NCBI RefSeq assembly: GCF_036825535.1
Contig: NZ_CP098813.1
Coordinates: 1,302,001-1,366,000 of the forward strand
Length of the DNA stretch: 64,000 nt
Direction: 5' to 3'
From: Parasalinivibrio latis
GTDB taxonomy: Bacteria > Pseudomonadota > Gammaproteobacteria > Enterobacterales > Vibrionaceae
Under the pieces are notes generated by a model. The model did not search any database, had not been told where the DNA came from, and was given only the letters and a program-made list of their open reading frames with translations. Shown here piece by piece: positions 26,275 through 34,990 of the stretch. Position 1 is the stretch's first letter. Each line of letters opens with the position of its first letter. Position numbers and translations under genes: made by a program.

Positions 26275-27387
26275 TTAAGACGGATCCAAAGCTCTGCAGT
26301 CCTCCCAGGACCAGCCAACTTTGACCTTTTCGCCACGTTTGAGTGACGGATGCCCCACTGCGTTCGGGGTTTTAATAATAAAATCGCTGTTTTCACAGAC
26401 TTCGACACGCGTCCGGAGGTGATCCCCGAGATAGATGACCTCTTTAACCTCGGCTTCGAAGATGTTTGGAAGGCTGTCCTGTTCCGGCTCAATCATGACC
26501 CGCTCTGGGCGCAGGGAAAGTGTGGAGTTATCACCTTGCCCGGCTACAGCGACCGGATTGGCAAGTATGATTTGCCCGTTGGGCATAGTGACCTGGCAAT
26601 GCTCCCCGTTGAGATGGGTTACCTTGCCGCAAAGACGGTTATTTTCACCGATAAACTGGGCCACAAAGGCATTGGCTGGCCGCTCGTAAAGTTCTTCAGG
26701 GGAGGCAAGTTGCTGTACGATGCCGTCATTGAACACAGCGATTCGGTCTGACATGGTCAGAGCTTCTGACTGGTCATGGGTTACGTAAATCATGGTGACA
26801 CCGAGATCTTCGTGGATGTGTTTAATCTCGTATTGCATTTCTTCACGAAGGTTTTTGTCCAGTGCTCCCAGGGGTTCATCCATCAAGACCAGTTCCGGTT
26901 CGAAAACCAACGCACGGGCAACGGCGACGCGCTGCTGCTGGCCACCGGAAAGCTGTGCCGGACGCCTGTCCCCAAACTCACCAAGCCGAACCATGTCCAA
27001 TGCTCGCTTAACTTTGGACTCGATGTCAGATTTGGGCATATTGCGGACTTGGAGAGGGAAGGCGAGGTTCTCAGCAACGGTCATGTGGGGGAAGAGGGCA
27101 TAGTTCTGGAAAACCAGCCCAATACCGCGTTTATGCGGGGGAAGTTGGCTGATAGGTTGCCCTTTAAGAATGATTTCGCCATGGGTGGGGTGTTCAAACC
27201 CTGCCATCATCATCAGTACAGTGGACTTCCCTGATCCCGATGGCCCGAGGAGAGTGATGAACTCGCCCTGGTCAATATCAAGGTTGAACCCTTTAACGAC
27301 CAGAGACTCCCCATCATAACTCTTTTGAACGTTATCAAATTTTACAAATGGGGATCCTCCCCAAATATCATCATCCGTTGATGGCAT
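26275..27387 (-). CDS. ABC importer ATPase, PotA-like
   Basis: 370 residues. Walker A GPSGSGKST at 48-56, the Q-loop region LVFQNYALFPHMTV, the ABC signature LSGGQQQRVAVARAL, Walker B LVLMDEPLGALD and the H-loop THDQSEALT are all intact. The C-terminal approximately 120 residues carry a TOBE domain (SLRPERVMIEP). It drives import through the two permeases encoded downstream and is the first gene of the operon. The gap to the binding-protein gene is 47 bp. Confidence 0.92.
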   Translation of the reverse strand: MPSTDDDIWGGSPFVKFDNVQKSYDGESLVVKGFNLDIDQGEFITLLGPSGSGKSTVLMMMAGFEHPTHGEIILKGQPISQLPPHKRGIGLVFQNYALFPHMTVAENLAFPLQVRNMPKSDIESKVKRALDMVRLGEFGDRRPAQLSGGQQQRVAVARALVFEPELVLMDEPLGALDKNLREEMQYEIKHIHEDLGVTMIYVTHDQSEALTMSDRIAVFNDGIVQQLASPEELYERPANAFVAQFIGENNRLCGKVTHLNGEHCQVTMPNGQIILANPVAVAGQGDNSTLSLRPERVMIEPEQDSLPNIFEAEVKEVIYLGDHLRTRVEVCENSDFIIKTPNAVGHPSLKRGEKVKVGWSWEDCRALDPS

Positions 27388-27610
27388 AAATAATCAGCGC
27401 ATTTTTGTTAATGTGTAATATCAAACATAACAATGCGATAACATTTATCAAAGTGAGTTTTGTATTCCGAGAGGTGGATCATTACTTCGACGTCAAAACA
27501 ATATTTTATCCCGGATGACAGCTTTCCTATGGGGGACTTGCCTGTTGAAAGTGATAAGCCTCTGTGTGACGGCAATGTAAAGCAATAGGCTTGGTCACTA
27601 AAGAGAGCAG

Positions 27611-27648
27611 AATTGAACGTCAGTATCCCAAACGGTTAGAGTTCAATT
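27611..27648. repeat. Inverted repeat AATTGAAC-N22-GTTCAATT
   Basis: Perfect eight-base arms lie between the LysR stop and the ABC operon start. It could be an operator for the importer or a loose terminator of LysR. The rest of the 294-bp gap (27388-27681) shows no gene. Confidence 0.4.
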
Positions 27649-27681
27649 GTTTTTGGCTGTCGGTTGAGGGTAAACATACGT

Positions 27682-28593
27682 TCACCCCGGTAGTGGATAA
27701 ATGACATCCAGCGTTGGGAGCTTTTCTGCTGAAAGCGCCTGCCAGACTTTTTCGCCAGCGGGTGGCAACCTGGACTCATATCGATAGGCGTAGATGTCGA
27801 TTGGGATTGAAAAGTCTGATTGTTCAATAACACTCAGCCTGCCTGATGAAATTTCATGACCGATAGCGTAACGAGGAAGCCAACCCACACCGGTGCCTCG
27901 AAGAACCATTACCTTAAGCAAATCAGACATCGAGGAAGAGAAGGTCGTTTGCAGCGGAAGAGATTTCCTCACTGGCTCGACTGCCCGACCCATATAGCTC
28001 CCCGCAGAGTAAGAAAGCCAAGGCAGGTTTTTGCTTTGCGCGTTGAACAGTGGTTCCCCTGCTGGGGTATTTGCTGTTACCAAATCAAGATAGCTGCGCC
28101 CAAGGTGGACATGTTGATAGGGCGGCAACAAAAGGCGTTCTTCCCTAAACGCAATAAGCATATCGCAACGGCCCTGTTGCAAGGCTTCAACCGCATCGTC
28201 GACATCTACGGCTTCGATATTCAGTGCAGCTAAAGGTACTTTGCCTTCAATCACCGGGTGGAAATCCGGCAAAAGGTTAGTTGCGACAGAGTGGGGCGCA
28301 GCTATTCGCACTGCTTGCCCTCCCAGCATTGAAAGCCCCGCAAGACGGCTGATTTCTTCATCGAACTGGCTGATGATAGAACGGGCGGTTATCCGGAATT
28401 GCTTACCGCTGGGGGTCAGTTCAACTGGGGTTTTAGTGCGGTCAACCAGTTCAGCATTTAGTGCATTTTCCAAGCTTTTTATCCGGCGACTGAATGCCGG
28501 TTGGGTAACATTTCGAAGTTCTGCAGCCTGTGAAAAGTTACGCAATTCGGCAAGTGTTAGAAAATCATAGAGCCATTTTGTTTCTATATTCAT
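27682..28593 (-). CDS. LysR-family transcriptional regulator
   Basis: 303 residues. The N-terminal winged helix is classic: WLYDFLTLAELRNFSQAAE, then TQPAFSRRIKSLE. The C-terminal approximately 210 residues are the periplasmic-binding-protein-like effector domain. It is divergent from the racemase-IadA pair and lies upstream, on the same strand, of the ABC importer. A typical T-N11-A site is in the shared promoter region. It probably activates the racemase-dipeptidase genes and perhaps the importer. Confidence 0.93.
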   Translation of the reverse strand: MNIETKWLYDFLTLAELRNFSQAAELRNVTQPAFSRRIKSLENALNAELVDRTKTPVELTPSGKQFRITARSIISQFDEEISRLAGLSMLGGQAVRIAAPHSVATNLLPDFHPVIEGKVPLAALNIEAVDVDDAVEALQQGRCDMLIAFREERLLLPPYQHVHLGRSYLDLVTANTPAGEPLFNAQSKNLPWLSYSAGSYMGRAVEPVRKSLPLQTTFSSSMSDLLKVMVLRGTGVGWLPRYAIGHEISSGRLSVIEQSDFSIPIDIYAYRYESRLPPAGEKVWQALSAEKLPTLDVIYPLPG

Positions 28594-28664
28594 GCAAAAG
28601 TGTTTTCAGCCGGTTAAATCGGTTTTGGGATGTGACCGATGTCTTTTTCTCAGTGATTCACATT

Positions 28665-28679
28665 ATGCATTTTTTGCAT
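28665..28679. promoter_or_regulatory. Candidate LysR box
   Basis: ATGCATTTTTTGCAT is a perfect palindrome with the T-N11-A form, in the divergent promoter region, 72 bp from the LysR start and about 95 bp from the racemase start. Confidence 0.5.
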
Positions 28680-28773
28680 CATCTTGCCGATTTCGGCATT
28701 TCATAAATGTGTGCCGTGTCATTAGATTTTTCGTTATGGAAAGGGCCAGAAACGTGGCAAAGGAAATAACGAT

Positions 28774-29556
28774 ATGCTGCAACAAAACTTAAAGAAATTA
28801 GGCGTGTTAGGTGGGATGGGGCCATTGGCAACAGTGACTTTCATGACCAAGGTTATTGAGCTGACAACCGCAAAATCAGATCAAGACCATGTACCCATGA
28901 TGGTCTCCAATGTTCCGCAAATTCCGGACAGAACCGCTGCTATCATGCAACAGGGGAATGACCCTTTCCCCAAACTACTCAGCTGCTTACGTGATTTGGA
29001 AAACGGCGGAGCCAGCCTCTTTGTCATCCCATGCAACACCGCACACTTTTGGTATGACCGTTTGAAAGCGGAAGCCAAAATTGATTCCATCAGCATCATA
29101 GAAAGCGTGACTGACAACATTCACCAGCGCGGGTTTCGTAAAGTCGGACTGCTGGCAACGGATGCGACAGTAAAAGCCGGCTTGTATCCAAAAGCGTTGG
29201 CAGTACACGGAGTTGATTGCATCACCCCGGATGCTGAAACCCAGCAGAAGGTCATGCATGGAATTTATGCGGTGAAGGCCGGAAACCTTGCTGAAGGAAG
29301 GGAATGCCTGGAAGCTGCATTTAATTCTCTGATTGAGTGTGGAGCGGACGCCGTCATTATGGGCTGCACTGAAATCCCCGTAGCCCTGGATCACCTGATA
29401 ACTGAATGTCCCCAGCAGTGCATCGATTCGCTGGGTATTCTGGCCCGAGCCTGTGTGGACTGGTACTTCACACCACAAACCTGGGTTGACAACTTTAAGC
29501 AAACGCTGCCTCAACCAGCGGCAACTGAAAAACCTGTACCTGAGCTGACAATCTAA
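28774..29556 (+). CDS. Aspartate/glutamate racemase family protein (Cys/Cys type)
   Basis: 260 residues. Both catalytic cysteines of the Asp racemase family are present: Cys87 in PCNTAH and Cys198 in GCTEIP, with LGVLGGMGPLAT at the N-terminus. The extra C-terminal approximately 25 residues (Pro/Glu-rich) are not part of the fold. It should interconvert L- and D-aspartate or a related amino acid in the cytoplasm. It is 19 bp upstream of the isoaspartyl dipeptidase gene and forms an operon with it, under the divergent LysR. It differs from the Thr/Cys racemase at 3966-4658. Confidence 0.9.
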   Translation: MLQQNLKKLGVLGGMGPLATVTFMTKVIELTTAKSDQDHVPMMVSNVPQIPDRTAAIMQQGNDPFPKLLSCLRDLENGGASLFVIPCNTAHFWYDRLKAEAKIDSISIIESVTDNIHQRGFRKVGLLATDATVKAGLYPKALAVHGVDCITPDAETQQKVMHGIYAVKAGNLAEGRECLEAAFNSLIECGADAVIMGCTEIPVALDHLITECPQQCIDSLGILARACVDWYFTPQTWVDNFKQTLPQPAATEKPVPELTI

Positions 29557-29575
29557 CAATAAAAAGAGAACTGCG

Positions 29576-30715
29576 ATGTTTACCCTGATTAAAAATGGTT
29601 ACCTGTACGCCCCTGAAGCCCTAGGCAAAAAAGACATACTGATTGCGGGCAACAAAATCGTTGCGATTGGCAAAGATCTGTCCGCCCCAATGCTGGTGGA
29701 ATGTGAAACGATAGATGCGAATGGCAAAATCGTTACCCCAGGATTGATTGACCAGCACGTGCACCTGACCGGTGGAGGCGGTGAAGGCGGGCTGTCTACG
29801 CGCACACCTTCCGTGAAGTTCTCCAGCCTGATTCAGGCGGGTCTGACAACTGTAGTAGGTGTATTGGGTACCGACGGCACAACACGTTCCCCTCGCGACC
29901 TGTATGCCAAAGCGATGGGGTTACGCGACGAAGGGATTACTACTTTCTTCCACACCGGCTCTTACCAGGTTCCTACAGTAACGATTACCGGCAGCATCCG
30001 GGATGACCTGATTTTTGTGAACCCGGTTGTGGGTGTGAAAATGGCCATTGCTGACCACCGCGGATCTTTCCCTACAACAGACGAGCTGATGCGTGTTATC
30101 TCTGATGTTCGAATGGGCGGCATGCTTGCAGGTAAGAAGGGGATTCTGCACATGCATATGGGCGACCTGCCGAACCCGCTAGAGCAAGTTGAAGAAATCA
30201 TTGCACGAGGCATACCACGCCACCATTTCTCACCGACACACGTTGCACGTAACAAAACTCTGTTTGCTGATGCCATTAACTTCGCAAAAGCCGGCGCACA
30301 TATCGATATCACGTCAGGCGGAAGCTGTGCATTTGGTGAGCCTGCCGAAGCGGTCATCGCAGCTCTGGAATCCGGCGTAGATCCAAAACACCTGACCGTC
30401 AGCTCTGATGGTAACGGCAGCCTGCCTAAGTTTGACGAAGGTGGCAACATGGTGGCGATCACCGCTGCCCCGGTAAATGCTAATGCTATGCTGCTGCCGG
30501 AATTAATTGAAAGGGGAGTGTCACCAGAAATTGCCCTGGGGATGATGACCGCTAACGTAGCGAAATCGGTGGGTATCAAAAAAGGTGAGATCTCGGTAGG
30601 AAGTGATGCTGATGTTTGTATCTTCAACGAAGACTACACACTAAGCAGTGTTATCGCGATGGGTAAGACACTGATTCACGGTGGAGAACAGCGGGTGATT
30701 GGGAATTTTGAGTGA
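29576..30715 (+). CDS. iadA: Isoaspartyl (beta-aspartyl) dipeptidase
   Basis: 379 residues of the amidohydrolase superfamily. Metal-site residues are visible: His61 and His63 in DQHVHLTGG, Lys155 (to be carbamylated) in GVKMAIADHRG, His192/His194 in HMHMGD, His222 in SPTHVARN, and Asp278 in SSDGNGS. The length fits IadA (about 390). The enzyme splits beta-Asp-X dipeptides formed by isoaspartyl damage or by breakdown of cyanophycin-like polymers, releasing aspartate. It shares an operon with an aspartate racemase, so the aspartate released or its D-form would be recycled. Confidence 0.94.
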   Translation: MFTLIKNGYLYAPEALGKKDILIAGNKIVAIGKDLSAPMLVECETIDANGKIVTPGLIDQHVHLTGGGGEGGLSTRTPSVKFSSLIQAGLTTVVGVLGTDGTTRSPRDLYAKAMGLRDEGITTFFHTGSYQVPTVTITGSIRDDLIFVNPVVGVKMAIADHRGSFPTTDELMRVISDVRMGGMLAGKKGILHMHMGDLPNPLEQVEEIIARGIPRHHFSPTHVARNKTLFADAINFAKAGAHIDITSGGSCAFGEPAEAVIAALESGVDPKHLTVSSDGNGSLPKFDEGGNMVAITAAPVNANAMLLPELIERGVSPEIALGMMTANVAKSVGIKKGEISVGSDADVCIFNEDYTLSSVIAMGKTLIHGGEQRVIGNFE

Positions 30716-30849
30716 GTTACGGTGTAACTATAAGTGCGGGCCACAATGAAGTGGTCCTCATGATGAAAGGTGAATTAACGTGTGACAATGTATTTAATTA
30801 TATGCATAAGTCACTGAATTATTTCATTACGGTGCTTATCATTTTAAAG

Positions 30850-31227
30850 TCAGACTTGAACTAAATAAATAAAATAAAGTGAGGACACAAAAGATATAGG
30901 TGAAAAAATAAACCAAAACATAATTGCAATTCGAAATCTTAAACTGAATTGGTAGTTGACACTCTTATATTTTCTTAGGTTTTTGTTGTTATTAATGAAA
31001 ACCTTGTATACGAAAAAGTCTAAGGTCGTAAATATAATTATCAATTCTAATGACGATAATTTATTAAGGATGCTCTGTATATCGAAGCCTATAATAAGCG
31101 CAAATGCCAATAAATACAGCATTACTGCGCCAGACATACTGTAAAAAACCAAAAATTCTGGTTGTGTTAGTTTTAACTTTAATGCCGTACGTAACAGGTA
31201 CGCATATATTTTTGTGATAGAATCCAA
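30850..31227 (-). CDS. Hypothetical small inner-membrane protein
   Basis: 125 residues from a TTG start (no upstream ATG; a downstream ATG at codon 31 would remove the first helix). It has about three membrane helices: residues 25-47, 60-75 and 98-122. It is strongly AT-rich compared with the iadA gene before it and marks the beginning of the island. I do not recognise a family. By position it could be an orphan immunity-type membrane protein, but nothing shows this. Confidence 0.5.
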   Translation of the reverse strand: MDSITKIYAYLLRTALKLKLTQPEFLVFYSMSGAVMLYLLAFALIIGFDIQSILNKLSSLELIIIFTTLDFFVYKVFINNNKNLRKYKSVNYQFSLRFRIAIMFWFIFSPISFVSSLYFIYLVQV

Positions 31228-31276
31228 TTTAATTTCTCTGTGAATATTTCCTTGAATTTTGCATGCGTGTTACCAT

Positions 31277-31366
31277 TCACTGTAAAAAATCAACGGATTT
31301 CATGCCCGCATCGGCCTCTTTGAGGATGGCAACTATCTGAGTTTCGGTGAACCGTAGCTTTTTCAT
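31277..31366 (-). mobile_element. IS3-family orfA remnant
   Basis: Reading the minus strand from the ATG at 31366 gives MKKLRFTETQIVAILKEADA then GMKSVDFLQ and a stop, 29 codons. This is the N-terminal helix-turn-helix start of IS3-family OrfA transposases, cut off soon after the first helices. The rest of the element is absent. It is a scar of an insertion sequence at the border of the island. The surrounding 31228-31276 and 31367-31608 hold no gene. Confidence 0.75.
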
Positions 31367-31608
31367 GGTGTTCCCCTGCAATTAAAAGACAGAAAACTCC
31401 AGTTTAGACTGTCTCTGAATAGGGAAGTGGACACTTTCCATTCATTGCATGATATTTCACCGGCTAAGAATGCGAGGGTTGAGGCAAAATACCAGGTGTT
31501 TTTTGTCGCCGTTATTAGCGAAGTTTTTTCAGGAGGGTTGATATTCTATTGAGAATTATATTCTACTATATCGAATATGATTATATTATTGGGGTTTACT
31601 GTAAGATG

Positions 31609-32055
31609 TTAATTTGTCTCTATAAACTTTATACCTAGTATTCCTATTTTAACGTCGTATTCAATACCATCTTCGATACTATCTTTTTTATGAAATTTTT
31701 TTCTTTCTATATCATATTTTAAAGTCTCTTCTGTGATTTCATTTGATAGTGAATTCACCATTAATAAAGGTGGGTAACTGCCAAAAAATGTAATTAAAAT
31801 AAAATAGATTGTTTTTGTTTCTACTATTGGCGCAGTGTAATGATCATTCGAAACAGGCTCTCCTTTCATTTGTGAGAGGATATGAATCTCAGATTTTCTA
31901 AACAATAAAAAAAACAATATTGACAAAATGATGGAAGATGTTATTTGTAAAGGAACAAAGTCATCTCTATCGATTGGAATAATATTGGTATCAAATATGG
32001 AAACCCATTTCACAGTTAAAAAAAGGAGTGAAAGTCCAATTATGAGGTTTCGCAT
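31609..32055 (-). CDS. Hypothetical membrane protein, possible Rhs immunity protein
   Basis: 148 residues. Three hydrophobic segments (about 3-20, 35-55 and 83-104) are followed by a charged C-terminal domain of about 45 residues. It begins 22 bp after the end of the Rhs C-terminal cassette on the same strand, the usual place of the cognate immunity gene in Rhs/CDI systems. No family is recognised. The inference rests on position alone. If correct, the toxin would act at the inner membrane or periplasm. Confidence 0.6.
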   Translation of the reverse strand: MRNLIIGLSLLFLTVKWVSIFDTNIIPIDRDDFVPLQITSSIILSILFFLLFRKSEIHILSQMKGEPVSNDHYTAPIVETKTIYFILITFFGSYPPLLMVNSLSNEITEETLKYDIERKKFHKKDSIEDGIEYDVKIGILGIKFIETN

Positions 32056-32077
32056 TTATTTAATCCTGTTTTAGTCG

Positions 32078-33312
32078 TTAATCACTCGAGAGATCGATTC
32101 CGAGATTAATAGAATTAATCACTATTTTGGCACCGATTCCAATTTTATCACTTGGTAGTCTTTTTGTTACTAGCTCGGTAACGAAAGTACTTGTTACATC
32201 TGCAAAACTTTCTGAAGTCAGAGTACCATTCTTCTTATCATTATAATTATCTAGAGATGAACTGACTAAAGAAGTAAACAGTGAAGTGCTTCCTGCTATT
32301 GCCGCTAATCTATTGTTCCCAACCATTTTACTTGCAATGGATAGTGCCGCAGAGGCCTCTGATAAATCATCCCAATTGATATCTCTAATGGACTTTATAC
32401 CATCAATGTCAATTCCTGTGACAACGCTTACGGCCAATTCACAACCCTCCGCTTTATTCCCAGTAATCTTTGCTCCCGAGACGAGGGCATTTTGAAATCG
32501 TAGTATATCTTTAGCACTAACACCTATCTTGAGTTTACCGTTTACATCAAATATTTTTCATGGAGTGCACTAATCATCTCTCCTTGAGGGACTACTGTAT
32601 TTAATCCTAATCCCCAATAGATTTCTTCTCGAGTTGAACCAACCCTATCATTGGTCCAAAGATCTCCATCTAACCAACTGCCTGTTTCATACAAATCATC
32701 GGCTTTTCTGTGGTGAGTAGTCCCGTTGTCATTTCTTCGACCACTACCCCAATCGTATTTGTCATCGTTGTAATCAAAGCCTTGCTGTTTATCCGAGGGG
32801 TTGATTGTGTCTTGCCATTTCTGATTTATCTCAAATCCTCTAGGGTCAACGTACTTGAGTGGATTATTCTAAACATAGGCATACCGGTTAAAGCTATTGG
32901 TAACGAAAGGAGCTTGAACTAACGGATCTGCACTAATAAACCGGCCTATCGCCTGGTAATAAACGCGGCCATTCATATGTACCAGGCTAACTTCCTCAAT
33001 CTTGTCGTGGCCGTATAACCACGGTTGGTGATGGTGGCTAGCACCGCTGGCGGAGTTGTTCCAGATAACCGTGCGCTCTTTACCCCACACGTCGTAACTG
33101 CGGCGTTCAACAATATTGCCGTAACCATCTGTAATCATGTCTGCAGAGTTAAGGGCACCATAGTGCAGATAACGGATTTGCTTGGTCAGCAGTTTGTCTT
33201 CGCTGTCTTTGGTTTGGGTGTTGAGCGCGATCAGTTTTCCGTCAGCATAGATGAAGTGTTTGTACTGTGTCTCCCCGGTTGCGATAAAACTCTCTTCAAG
33301 TATAGCTTTAAA
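32078..33312 (-). pseudogene. Rhs C-terminal cassette, truncated and broken by stop and frameshift
   Basis: The minus strand encodes the end of an Rhs core (RYLHYGALNSADMITDGYGN, the segment VYYQAIGRFISADPLVQAP, and NRYAYV). At 32869-32871 a TAG interrupts the core hallmark; the frame continues as NNPLKYVDPRGFE on the other side, so TAG replaces a single codon. About 300 bp further, an A5 tract (32554-32558) is one base short and shifts the frame; the rest runs on from IFDVNGKLKIGV to the stop at 32078. At the 5' side, similarity ends near 33312 in AT-rich DNA, so the long N-terminal part is missing. The variable tip (about 150 residues after DPRG) matches no toxin class I know. Confidence 0.88.
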
Positions 33313-33414
33313 AATAATATAAAATGTTGAAGTTCTTCTTTGTCAAAATGCTCATTTAAAGCTATTTAATCACCATTAATAACTCCTATGAGCTCTGTTG
33401 GAATATTGTATATT

Positions 33415-33984
33415 TCAGTTTTTTGTGTTTCTGAAGTTACAGACTAAATTTATATCATCCATTTCCAGTAAACTATATTTATTCAAAATTATGTTGCAAA
33501 GAGACGTTAGTTTTTCTAACGGCGATAAATTGGTTTTTTCTAAATTTATGATTATCTTATATTCTACATTGTACAGTTTTACTCTGGAAAACCCCGAGTA
33601 ATTATCATTGTTGATATTAGATTGCAAACCAATTACTATATTTCTTGTGTCAAACTCAGTTATTGGTAGAACGATTTCATTTTTCTCATTTTTATTTTTC
33701 ATTGCAATATCTAAAGCAATAGGGTTTTGCATTAATAAAAGAACCTTTAACCATTCTTTGGCTGTTTCATATGTTGCGGATTCGCTATTATATAACCAGT
33801 TAGATAAGTGTAACTCATACTCTTCAAAATAAGTGGTATTGACGTAGCAAGGTATATTTGAGTCGACTATAATATTGCAGCTGTAATTGTCATTCAGATA
33901 TTTCACCTCAATGTTCTTGACATTTTGTCCGTGACAGAATCTGAAAGGTATAAACAGTAATAAAAGAAGAAAAGATCTTTTCAT
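33415..33984 (-). CDS. Exported hypothetical protein, paralogue A
   Basis: 189 residues from the ATG at 33984, which gives a clean Sec signal peptide (MKRSFLLLLLF, cleavage near CHG-Q); an ATG at 34005 adds seven residues. The mature protein is AT-rich-coded and has no recognised domain. Its middle and end align with the protein at 36613-37173: LKVLLLMQNP against LDVLLLILNP, and NIVIGLQSNINNDNYSGFS against DIIVGIEAIINNKRYVGFS. The two are therefore diverged paralogues. The spacing of the gene after the truncated Rhs suggests an accessory or immunity role, which is unproven. Confidence 0.6.
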   Translation of the reverse strand: MKRSFLLLLLFIPFRFCHGQNVKNIEVKYLNDNYSCNIIVDSNIPCYVNTTYFEEYELHLSNWLYNSESATYETAKEWLKVLLLMQNPIALDIAMKNKNEKNEIVLPITEFDTRNIVIGLQSNINNDNYSGFSRVKLYNVEYKIIINLEKTNLSPLEKLTSLCNIILNKYSLLEMDDINLVCNFRNTKN

Positions 33985-34005
33985 TCCAATTGATTCTATT
34001 AACAT

Positions 34006-34361
34006 AGTCTAGTATTTCTGTGATTTTAATGAATTAGAGAGTACAAATAACTTCAATACTCACTTCTATAAAAATAGGTCTCTATATTATTCAGCTATCT
34101 ATGCATAAAAATTGGAAGGTTGACGAATCTGTTTTAATAGACAGAATTAAACACTTGTAAGAAATAAAATATGGCACCGATGTTAAATGAAATTTTTTCT
34201 ATCTGAAGAAATGGGTTGTAAGTAATCAAACCGCAATTACTAAACCTATTATTCGATCTTTCGCTGCAAGGACTGTTACTAAGGACATTGACATTTTTGT
34301 GGCTATCACCTGCCAAGAGTTCGACTATGTTGGCATATTAGTGAAAATTCGCTTTTATCAT
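34006..34361. other. 356-bp AT-rich intergenic region containing a repeat shared with 37.3 kb
   Basis: No credible gene is present. The part at about 34157-34271 is similar to about 37306-37415; both lie 130-290 bp upstream of the two paralogous genes. A 60-codon open frame at 34134-34316 (minus) overlaps the repeat but has no ribosome site. Confidence 0.55.
34157..34271. repeat. Diverged direct repeat, copy A (upstream of paralogue A)
   Basis: Shares GAAATTTTTT, ATTACTAAAC and the surrounding order of bases with 37306-37415, with mismatches and small gaps. It indicates that the paralogous genes were duplicated together with their upstream DNA. Confidence 0.55.
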
Positions 34362-34964
34362 TTACTCTCGACAAACTATCATCGAATCATATTTTTTGGA
34401 TATATAACAAAGTCTACCAGAAATGTGTGTTTTTGCATCATTGGATAGGAATTCATTTGCTAATTTGTAGTCAATTCTATATAGGGATATAATTTCAATC
34501 TCTTTATTTGACTCGCCATAACTCTCTGATGTTATAACATTTTTTAAGAATTCCATTGATCGTTCAGTTTTAAATGTAGACAAGGCTAAAATACTTGCTG
34601 AAGTCACAATCTTACTATTGCTTGAGTTTGTTAATATGAAATCTTCAAAGTTGATGCCATTAACGCGAACGATATTATTATCAATATTCCTGATTCTTTT
34701 AATAATCTGAATTTGCATTGTAAGCGAAAATTCATCATCTGCAGTTTTGGAAGTTAATATTTTCTCGAGTTGATTTACATCCTGAGAATTATATAAGCAC
34801 TTGACAAATTCAGAATACATATAATAGGCCTCAATCTCATTACTTTCAGTTTTTGATTCAATTTGTTCGTAATAATATGTCAGATTTTCCGGTTCACAAA
34901 CCATAGATTGTATATCTGCTGCTTGAATACCGGAAAAAAGGGTAAAAAACAATATATTAATCAT
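34362..34964 (-). CDS. Exported hypothetical protein with helical repeats
   Basis: 200 residues with a short signal peptide (hydrophobic 3-14, cleavage near IQA-AD). The mature part is helical and resembles HEAT-like repeats: runs such as IIKRIRNIDNN and SASILALSTFKTERSMEFLK alternate with polar loops. Cysteines (four in the mature part) could form disulfides in the periplasm. It is 26 bp downstream of the Sel1-repeat gene on the same strand and so probably co-transcribed. The family is unrecognised. Confidence 0.6.
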   Translation of the reverse strand: MINILFFTLFSGIQAADIQSMVCEPENLTYYYEQIESKTESNEIEAYYMYSEFVKCLYNSQDVNQLEKILTSKTADDEFSLTMQIQIIKRIRNIDNNIVRVNGINFEDFILTNSSNSKIVTSASILALSTFKTERSMEFLKNVITSESYGESNKEIEIISLYRIDYKLANEFLSNDAKTHISGRLCYISKKYDSMIVCRE

Positions 34965-34990
34965 TTAATTAACTCTAATTCATTTATATG

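Noticed and set aside
30738..30757. GGCCAC/GTGGTCC inverted repeat after iadA as a terminator
   Set aside because: The stem is short and no T run follows, so termination is not supported.
34134..34316. 60-codon minus-strand frame in the repeat upstream of paralogue A
   Set aside because: The matching sequence at copy B is interrupted by stops, so it is not conserved as protein.
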